Below are positions 59,036 to 64,000 of a stretch of 64,000 nucleotides of DNA, in pieces. The notes beneath the pieces are model-generated. The model did not search any database, had not been told where the DNA came from, and saw nothing but the letters and a program-made list of their open reading frames with translations. Source of the stretch: Brevibacillus sp051967035. Lineage in GTDB: Bacteria; Bacillota; Bacilli; Brevibacillales; Brevibacillaceae. Where the stretch lies: NCBI RefSeq assembly GCF_051967035.1, contig NZ_JBQCKK010000001.1, positions 62,001 to 126,000 on the forward strand, read 5' to 3'. The position numbers were made by a program, and so were the translations under genes. Each line of letters opens with the position of its first letter. Position 1 is the stretch's first letter.

Positions 59036-61024
59036 TTACTTGGAAGCTGACTTGGACAGATCGATGGAGAACTTGGCAAAGCCGGATTCCAGTTGGCCGA
59101 TGAATTTCAGGTTGGACAATTTTTCTGCGAACGGCTTCGCGTCAGGCGAAGAAGTGAAGGTTACGTTGACTTTTTCTTTGATAGGCGCAAACGTCCAGTT
59201 GTTGTCTGCTGCCGGATTGATGTCTTTTTGGCTCAGAATGTAGTCGATCACTACTTGGCGGTTTTCATCCGGAGAATCGATGACGATGTTCTTGCCGTCC
59301 AGACCGGGGAAGTTGCCTCCGCCGCCTGCGCGGTAGTTGTTGGTGACGACGATGAACTTGTCTTCCGGTTGGACTGGCTTGCCGTTGTAGGACAGGTTTT
59401 TGATGCGGTTCGCGTCTTTGTTTTCCAGCTTGCCATCAACCGCGTATCGGGATGGCTGTGTCACGTCGATCTGGTAGGTTACGCCATCGATCACGTCATA
59501 GTTGTAAGTAGGGAACGCTTCGTTTATGAGCGGCTGTTCTTCCGTTTTCTTCACATCAATCTGGTTGAATTGGCCTGCGGAGCGCTCCAGCCATTCTTTC
59601 AGTTGGGAACCGTCGATCAGGACAGCCTTCAAGGTATTGGGATAGATGTACAGGTCCGATACGTTTTTGATGGCGATTGTGCCCGCCGGGATGTTGGTGT
59701 AGTAGGTTGCGCCGTTGCGGCCACCTGCCTTGAACGGAGCCCCTGCGGACAGAACCGGAATGCCGTCGTATTCCGTGCCTTTGATGTTTTTCTCGACGAA
59801 CCATTTTTGTGCATTCGTGACGATCTGGATGGACGGGTCATCCTGCACCAGGGCGAAGTAGCTGAAGATCGGGGAAGATGTTTTCCCTACGGCGGAGCGC
59901 ACCCACTCCACTGTGTGATCGTGGTCTTCTTTTACCGCATCGAGAACGGCCTGGTCTGCATCGGCCAGGGAAGTCTTGTTCGTTTTGTCGTAAATCGGAA
60001 TCGTTTTGGTAACCGAATCAGCGACCTTCCATTTGCCGTTTTCCTGTTTCAGCGTCAGGTCGATCACGCCGAGGTTGTTGCCCCAGTAGCCAGGCATGAC
60101 AGCCGGTTTGCCGTTGATGGTGCCTTTTTCGCCGTCAACGCCGGGGATGTTTTGGAAGTCGGGTCCGGGGAACACGAGGTGGGAGTGACCGAACAGAATC
60201 GCGTCAATGCCCTCTACTTTGCTCAGCTGGTAGCTCGCGTTTTCCAGGTTGGCTGCCGGTTCTACCGGGCCGATGCCGGAGTGGGGAACCGCGACGATGA
60301 TGTCGGCGCCTTTTTGCTTCATCACAGGGATGAACGTTTTCGCGCTTTCCACGATGTCTTTCGCGATCACCTTGCCTTCCAGGTTGGCTTTGTCCCACTG
60401 CATGATTTGCGGAGGAACGAAGCCGATGACGCCGACCTTCAAGGTTACTTCTTTTCCGCTTTCGTCCTTGAACGTGCGCTCAAGGATTTGATAGGGAGTG
60501 AACAAGTTTTTGTCGTTGGCCGGATTGTTGTCCTTGTCGTCGATGTAGACGTTGGCGTTGATATAAGGGAATTTCGCACCCTTCAGGCTGCGATCGAGAT
60601 GCTCCAGACCGAAGTTGAACTCGTGGTTCCCGATGTTGCCGACATCGTAGCTCAACAGGTTCAGCGCCTTGTACACGGGGTGGGTTTCGCCGTCTTGCAG
60701 CGGATCGATTTTGGCCACGTAGTCGCCCAGCGGGTTTCCTTGCAGCAGATCGCCGTTGTCGATGAGGATGCTGTTTTTGGCTTCTTCCCGCGCTTTTTTA
60801 ATCAGCGTAGCGGTTTTGGCGAAGCCAAACTCATCTGTGGATTTGTCTTGATAATAGTCGTAGTTGACGATGTTGGTATGAAGATCGGTTGTCTCAAGCA
60901 GGCGAAGCTTCAGGGTGGAGCCGGTTTCGGCGTTGGCAGGGGTGACGGGGAAAGCGAGAGCGCTGACAACGAACGTGGTGCTGAGGAGAAAAGCGGCCAG
61001 CGATGGTTTGTTTGCTTTTTGCAT
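59036..61024 (-). CDS. Secreted 5'-nucleotidase / 2',3'-cyclic-nucleotide phosphodiesterase
   Basis: A 662-residue exported phosphoesterase of the CpdB/YfkN type. Residues 1-32 are a signal peptide (VVSALAFPVTPANA). The metallophosphoesterase domain (about 37-330) has LLETTDLHTNIVNYDYY, LIDNGDLLQGNPLGDY, NIGNHEFNFG and LFGHSHLVFPG; the 5'-nucleotidase C-terminal domain (about 360-600) has IPAGTIAIKNVSDLYIYPN and NNYRAGGGGNFPGL. The TDLHTN form and the GNPLGDY segment favour the 2',3'-cyclic type. There is no wall-anchor motif. The start at 61024 is ten bases after GGAGGG. Confidence 0.92.
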   Translation of the reverse strand: MQKANKPSLAAFLLSTTFVVSALAFPVTPANAETGSTLKLRLLETTDLHTNIVNYDYYQDKSTDEFGFAKTATLIKKAREEAKNSILIDNGDLLQGNPLGDYVAKIDPLQDGETHPVYKALNLLSYDVGNIGNHEFNFGLEHLDRSLKGAKFPYINANVYIDDKDNNPANDKNLFTPYQILERTFKDESGKEVTLKVGVIGFVPPQIMQWDKANLEGKVIAKDIVESAKTFIPVMKQKGADIIVAVPHSGIGPVEPAANLENASYQLSKVEGIDAILFGHSHLVFPGPDFQNIPGVDGEKGTINGKPAVMPGYWGNNLGVIDLTLKQENGKWKVADSVTKTIPIYDKTNKTSLADADQAVLDAVKEDHDHTVEWVRSAVGKTSSPIFSYFALVQDDPSIQIVTNAQKWFVEKNIKGTEYDGIPVLSAGAPFKAGGRNGATYYTNIPAGTIAIKNVSDLYIYPNTLKAVLIDGSQLKEWLERSAGQFNQIDVKKTEEQPLINEAFPTYNYDVIDGVTYQIDVTQPSRYAVDGKLENKDANRIKNLSYNGKPVQPEDKFIVVTNNYRAGGGGNFPGLDGKNIVIDSPDENRQVVIDYILSQKDINPAADNNWTFAPIKEKVNVTFTSSPDAKPFAEKLSNLKFIGQLESGFAKFSIDLSKSASK

Positions 61025-61040
61025 GTTTGGATTGCCCTCC

Positions 61041-61068
61041 ATAAATTCGCAATAAATTCGCAATAAAT
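61041..61068. repeat. Short tandem repeat in the nucleotidase leader
   Basis: AATAAATTCGC is repeated in tandem twice plus a partial third copy, directly upstream of the ribosome site of the minus-strand gene. Confidence 0.7.
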
Positions 61069-61090
61069 GCCAAGCAAAAATAGTTTATCA

Positions 61091-61101
61091 CTAGAATCTA
61101 G
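61091..61101. promoter_or_regulatory. Perfect 11-base palindrome in the nucleotidase promoter region
   Basis: CTAGAATCTAG is a perfect inverted repeat with a one-base centre, located next to an extended -10-like TGATAAACT on the minus strand. Regulator unknown. Confidence 0.3.
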
Positions 61102-61292
61102 CAATTGGTAGAGAATTGCAGGGAAAGATGATGAAATTTTCCCCATTGACAAAAAAGAGAGAAGGTTGGCTCGATTTGTCGTTTGCCCTCGATCCATTTC
61201 TCGCCAATTACGAATCCTTGAGAGATTCGCGTATGTGCCCCTTCGAATATGGCAAAACTAGGAAAAAAGGCATAAGAAGGGGTTCATCAACC

Positions 61293-61862
61293 ATGCGGGA
61301 AAAATGGATGGTGTACGCATCGTGGAGCGCAGCGCTGCTCACAGGTGTCGTCGTGGGCATCCTGCTGACAGGCAGCGGAGGCAAGGTGAACGGGCTGATC
61401 GGACTGCTGCATGCAGACGTCGGCAAGACGGCAGCCGTGGCAGGAAAGCCGTATGAAATGGTGCTTGCGCGCAGCTATCTGTGCGGCGTCCGGGATGAAG
61501 AGCGTCAGCCGATCGCGGCCGGGCATTTGCCGGAAGTGATCGGGGATTATAAAGGCTGGGAGATCGTGGCAGCCGGTCCGAGCCAAATGATTCTGATGAA
61601 ACGGGAGCAGGACATTTCTCCTGCATGCAAGGCGAACGGCCATTTTGGCTTGTCGGCGGACGGCATGCTGACCTTGTTTCACGGGGTGCCCGCGGAGCAG
61701 GACGTCATCCAGACCTTTTACCGGATCAATACGGCGAAAATGGAAGCGAGCCTGCCCAAAGAAGAGCTGGAGAGCTTGAAGCGGGGCATCCGCATTCGCA
61801 ATCTCGCAGAGTACAACAGCGTGCTGTCGACGTACGGAGAGTTTCAATTGGACAGCGAATAA
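61293..61862 (+). CDS. bofC: Bypass-of-forespore protein C
   Basis: Forespore protein that restrains SpoIVB protease in the intermembrane space and thereby the SpoIVFB-sigma-K checkpoint. The 189-residue product has an N-terminal signal/anchor (residues 5-26, VYASWSAALLTGVVVGILL), the BofC N-terminal region (about 55-105, EMVLARSYLCGVRDEERQ) and the BofC C-terminal domain (about 110-180, ACKANGHFGLSADGMLTLF). The ATG at 61293 is ten bases after AAGGGG; a longer frame has no site. Its place near ruv genes matches B. subtilis. Confidence 0.88.
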   Translation: MREKWMVYASWSAALLTGVVVGILLTGSGGKVNGLIGLLHADVGKTAAVAGKPYEMVLARSYLCGVRDEERQPIAAGHLPEVIGDYKGWEIVAAGPSQMILMKREQDISPACKANGHFGLSADGMLTLFHGVPAEQDVIQTFYRINTAKMEASLPKEELESLKRGIRIRNLAEYNSVLSTYGEFQLDSE

Positions 61863-61870
61863 AAACCAGA

Positions 61871-61913
61871 GCAAAAAGCCGGCGCTCCCGCAGGAGGATG
61901 GTCGGCTTTTTGC
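61871..61913. terminator. Bidirectional terminator between bofC and the secreted protein gene
   Basis: Eleven-base-pair stem GCAAAAAGCCG/CGGCTTTTTGC (61871-61881 with 61903-61913); the A and T runs inside the stem serve both convergent genes. Confidence 0.75.
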
Positions 61914-61938
61914 TGTGCTGCTCGCGGCTCGTTACGTG

Positions 61939-63024
61939 CTACAAGTCAAGCGCGGTAATCCGCCACCTGTCCCACGGCGTGGAACGGCGCAGCACAAATG
62001 TCCACTCTTCCTTTTTTTCGTGGTGGTCCGGCGTGAAATAGGTCAGATGGACATGGACTTCCGAGAGCAACGGCCCCCGTTCGTCAGCGGGAATGACGAT
62101 CTCGGTCTTGCGGACGGATTCGACATCCGCCAGCCGGGCAGGCAGCGTGAAGCCGTCTGTCGTCATGTGCAACACATGGCTGTCCTGTTCATGCAGGGCG
62201 GTGAGGAAATAGCCGACCAGTTCCTCGGCAGAAGCGCCCATGATCGTCGTCGCCAGAGAGCCGGACGCTTTCTGGATCATCAGACTGTGGCTGGGATCGG
62301 GTTCCTTGCGTTTATGGGTCGAGCTTCCGAAAAAGTGGATGCAAAAATGGCCGGGAAAGTCATTGCCCGCAATCGCCCCTGCCCCGTGCGGCATGCCGTG
62401 CATGGAAGCGGCAAAAGAAACACCGTTGACCTCGACCCGAATCGCCCTGCGCTTCCAACTCCATTTGCCTTGGTACACGTTTTTCATTGTCTGCGTATCC
62501 GTGCGCGTCAGCGGCTGCACATCGGCATGCCTGCTGCCTGCGCGGCGCTGGACGAGGAACCGCTCGCCTGTCTCCAGGTCGATGACGGTGGCGTAGGCCA
62601 TGCGTCCGAAGGTGTGTTTGACTTGCTCCCACGGTGTCGCGTTGGCATAATGCACCCGCTCCACCTGGGCGACCAGTTCCTCGATGCGCCGCTGCACATC
62701 GGTCGGCAACAGATATTGCAGCGGCTTGTTGCTCTCGAACAAATGCCCGTCGTGGTCGTACACAAACGAGTGTTTGTTGACGGTCAGGGTGGCGCGAACC
62801 CAGTGAGGATTCACGAAGGCCGCCACCTTTTTCGCGGCAAACAGCCGCTTGACGAACGAATGCGGGGCGGGAAAGCGGAGCGTAGAGTGAAAAGGCGAGG
62901 CTGGCGAGACCGAGACAGACACCGTAATCGGCTCTTTGCCCTTCGCTTCGGCGGGATGCGTCAGGCTCAGGCAGAAGACGGCGAGAAGAGTGACGAGCAA
63001 GAAAGCGGCTGGTAAGCGTCGCAC
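61939..63024 (-). CDS. Secreted protein with HG...GHFCIH motif (possible L,D-transpeptidase-like)
   Basis: A 361-residue exported protein starting at GTG (GGAGGTG nine bases upstream) with a signal peptide (residues 1-28, ending PAEAKG). Residues about 150-255 hold a well-marked core: TGERFLVQRRAGSRHADVQP, WSWKRRAIRVEVNG, MHGMPHGAGAIAG and GHFCIHFFGSSTH. The spacing His209-Gly ... His226-x-Cys228 recalls the HG...SHGC motif of YkuD L,D-transpeptidases, but it is not identical and I do not assign the family. The N-terminal 130 residues and C-terminal 90 look like wall or beta domains. Confidence 0.6.
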   Translation of the reverse strand: MRRLPAAFLLVTLLAVFCLSLTHPAEAKGKEPITVSVSVSPASPFHSTLRFPAPHSFVKRLFAAKKVAAFVNPHWVRATLTVNKHSFVYDHDGHLFESNKPLQYLLPTDVQRRIEELVAQVERVHYANATPWEQVKHTFGRMAYATVIDLETGERFLVQRRAGSRHADVQPLTRTDTQTMKNVYQGKWSWKRRAIRVEVNGVSFAASMHGMPHGAGAIAGNDFPGHFCIHFFGSSTHKRKEPDPSHSLMIQKASGSLATTIMGASAEELVGYFLTALHEQDSHVLHMTTDGFTLPARLADVESVRKTEIVIPADERGPLLSEVHVHLTYFTPDHHEKKEEWTFVLRRSTPWDRWRITALDL

Positions 63025-63115
63025 CGGATCAGGCACCTCCACCTGATATGGTTTCTCGACACAGATGCGGCCATGAGCTGTAAATCTTGGCATCATAAGG
63101 CCAGATGCGGGGCGC

Positions 63116-63124
63116 CATACTGTA
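63116..63124 (+). promoter_or_regulatory. Candidate late-sporulation -10 of the 63-residue gene
   Basis: CATACTGTA matches the sigma-K -10 pattern CATANNNTA (also near sigma-E/G -10 sequences). The -35 is not clear. Confidence 0.3.
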
Positions 63125-63157
63125 TGCATACGGCGATCGAAGGAGGAATCTTTGCAG

Positions 63158-63349
63158 ATGTCTACCATGCCCAGAGGTAGCTACAAAGACCAGTTCCACC
63201 AGCGTTTGTACGTTCAGCTGAACCAAGGACACAACAAGCTCAATTACCGACAACTCAACAGGATCCAAGAGCAGATGCAGAGCGGCGTAGATGAATACGC
63301 GCACATGCAGCATGATGTGTCGGACTCGCTTGGAATGAACAAACACTAA
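63158..63349 (+). CDS. Small hydrophilic protein of unknown function (63 residues)
   Basis: A 63-residue protein preceded by AAGGAGGA and followed by a terminator. It is rich in Gln, Asn, His and Met (YKDQFHQRLYVQLNQGHNKL, RIQEQMQSGVDEYAHMQ) with no membrane segment and no cysteine. I do not recognise it. A spore-related role is possible from the sporulation-like -10 and the neighbours; this is inference. A TTG six bases upstream is an alternative start. Confidence 0.65.
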   Translation: MSTMPRGSYKDQFHQRLYVQLNQGHNKLNYRQLNRIQEQMQSGVDEYAHMQHDVSDSLGMNKH

Positions 63350-63367
63350 AAACGACGCCGTATGACG

Positions 63368-63397
63368 ACCCGTTCCTTTTTCGAGGAGCGGGTTTTT
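63368..63397 (+). terminator. Terminator of the 63-residue gene
   Basis: ACCCGTTCC (63368-63376) pairs with GGAGCGGGT (63385-63393), eight-base loop, five T. Confidence 0.85.
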
Positions 63398-63432
63398 GCA
63401 TGGAAATACACGTTCGCTTTTTGGCCGCTTTG

Positions 63433-63441
63433 TGATACAGT
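63433..63441 (+). promoter_or_regulatory. Candidate extended -10 promoter of ruvC
   Basis: TGATACAGT: -10 TACAGT (63436-63441) with extended TG; TTCGCT lies 17 bases upstream. Confidence 0.35.
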
Positions 63442-63476
63442 AGGGAATAGAAACTTTGCACACCGGAGAGTGGACC

Positions 63477-63977
63477 ATGCGCATAATAGGAATCGACCCT
63501 GGCATAGCGATCGTTGGCTTTGGGGTTGTGGATAAACAGGGCAGCCAGTTGCGCCCCGTCCAGTACGGAAGCATTCAGACAGAGGCAGGCTTGCCCGTCC
63601 CGCTTCGCTTGAAGCAGATTTTCGAAGCGATGCAAAGCCTCCTGGAAACGTACCGACCGGATGAAATGGCAGTCGAAAAGCTGTTTTTCAATAAAAACGT
63701 GACAACGGCCTTCACGGTGGGGCAGGCGCGCGGCGTCATTCTGCTTGCGGCGGAACTGGCCGGGGTGCCCGTGTACGAATATACGCCGATGCAAGTCAAG
63801 CAGGCGGTGACCGGCTACGGCGGGGCAGAGAAAAAGCAAATCCAGGAAATGACCAGGCTGCTCCTGCGGCTGAAAGAAACGCCGAAGCCGGACGACGTGG
63901 CGGATGCATTGGGCATCGCGATTACGCACGCACAGTTTCGGGCGTTCATCTCCATCTCGGAAGGAGCTCAAACATGA
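63477..63977 (+). CDS. ruvC: Holliday junction resolvase RuvC
   Basis: Cuts Holliday junctions within the RuvABC resolvasome. The 166-residue product is full length and has the four acidic catalytic positions of the RNase H-like fold: IIGIDPGIAIVGFG (Asp7), MAVEKLFFNKNVTTAF (Glu) and KPDDVADALGIAITH (two Asp). CCGGAGAG lies eight bases before the ATG. It overlaps ruvA (ATGA). B. subtilis lacks ruvC and uses RecU; its presence here follows many other Firmicutes. Confidence 0.95.
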   Translation: MRIIGIDPGIAIVGFGVVDKQGSQLRPVQYGSIQTEAGLPVPLRLKQIFEAMQSLLETYRPDEMAVEKLFFNKNVTTAFTVGQARGVILLAAELAGVPVYEYTPMQVKQAVTGYGGAEKKQIQEMTRLLLRLKETPKPDDVADALGIAITHAQFRAFISISEGAQT

Positions 63978-64000
63978 TTGATTTTATAGAAGGGACACTC
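63974..64000 (+). CDS. ruvA: RuvA, Holliday junction helicase subunit (first nine codons)
   Basis: Only MIDFIEGTL is present before the window ends. This matches the usual RuvA start, and the ATGA overlap with ruvC and GGAG upstream support it. Confidence 0.8.

Noticed and set aside
59093..61066. Open frame of 657 codons on the + strand opposite the second nucleotidase
   Set aside because: The minus-strand frame has a signal peptide and catalytic motifs; the + frame has none.
61116..61292. 59-codon N-terminal extension of bofC
   Set aside because: The signal/anchor sequence begins at 61293 with a ribosome site; the extension is charged and unlike the family.
1..64000. Mobile elements, prophage, CRISPR array or tRNA/rRNA genes
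   Set aside because: No transposase, integrase, repeat-spacer pattern, cloverleaf or rRNA sequence was seen; the gene order is conserved core chromosome.

Overview
This 64 kb window is a chromosomal core segment of an endospore-forming, Gram-positive member of the Bacillales, most likely Brevibacillus or a close relative (inference). The gene order is the one known from Bacillus subtilis: hemAXCDBL / spoVID-ysxE-valS-folC / spoIIB-maf-radC-mreBCD-minCD-spoIVFA-spoIVFB-rplU-prp-rpmA-spo0B-obg / hom-thrC-thrB-pheA / safA-bofC-ruv. The DNA is more GC-rich than B. subtilis, which gives many long antisense open frames that are not genes. Nearly all genes are on the + strand. I found no rRNA, tRNA, insertion sequence, prophage or CRISPR array.

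Layout. 1-245: edge of a DMT-family transporter gene (-). 525-6796: hemA-hemX-hemC-hemD-hemB-hemL, glutamyl-tRNA to uroporphyrinogen III. 7057-9175: a very basic unknown protein and two alpha/beta hydrolases. 9240-11114: secreted 5'-nucleotidase with SLH-like repeats. 11227-12750: a broken PadR regulator gene, then DUF1700 and DUF4097 genes. 12890-16298: hemE-hemH(cpfC)-hemY(cgoX), which continue haem synthesis by the coproporphyrin route. 16474-19935: spoVID and two CotS/YsxE-type coat genes. 20350-23539: a partner-switching module (PP2C phosphatase, multidomain HATPase, STAS protein) with two sigma-B-like promoter sequences. 23547-29332: T-box-controlled valS, then folC and murC. 29490-32978: FapR-box fabH, spoIIB-like gene, DUF4321, maf. 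33078-41645: radC, mreBCD, a PBP2 with an unusual repeat insertion, minCD, rodA. 41878: cold-shock gene with a long leader. 42229-48753: spoIVFA/FB, rng, rplU-prp-rpmA, spo0B, obg. 48759-51388: PilZ protein and a yjlC-ndh operon with Rex-type operators. 51796-56459: pheB, hom-thrC-thrB-pheA. 56572-58958: safA and a third CotS-type gene. 59036-64000: a second secreted nucleotidase (-), bofC, a possible L,D-transpeptidase-like secreted protein (-), a small gene, ruvC and the start of ruvA.

How it fits together. Three themes dominate: haem synthesis in two operons; the cell-shape and division machinery (mreBCD-PBP2-minCD-rodA, murC); and sporulation (spoIIB, spoIVFA/FB, spo0B, spoVID, safA, three CotS-like proteins, bofC). 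Visible regulatory signals are a valine-type T-box, a FapR operator, Rex operators, a probable L21 leader, a sigma-E promoter for spoIVF and many intrinsic terminators, several of which contain the upstream gene's stop codon.

Most unusual points: (1) the orphan partner-switching module, whose central protein joins a Cys-rich N-terminus, PilZ-like and PAS-like segments and a GHKL ATPase, with sigma-B-like promoters upstream of the phosphatase and of the STAS gene; (2) four 48-residue tandem repeats inserted in the pedestal of PBP2; (3) the truncated and frameshifted padR; (4) an unknown 156-residue protein that is 32% Lys+Arg; (5) a secreted protein with an HG...GHFCIH motif.
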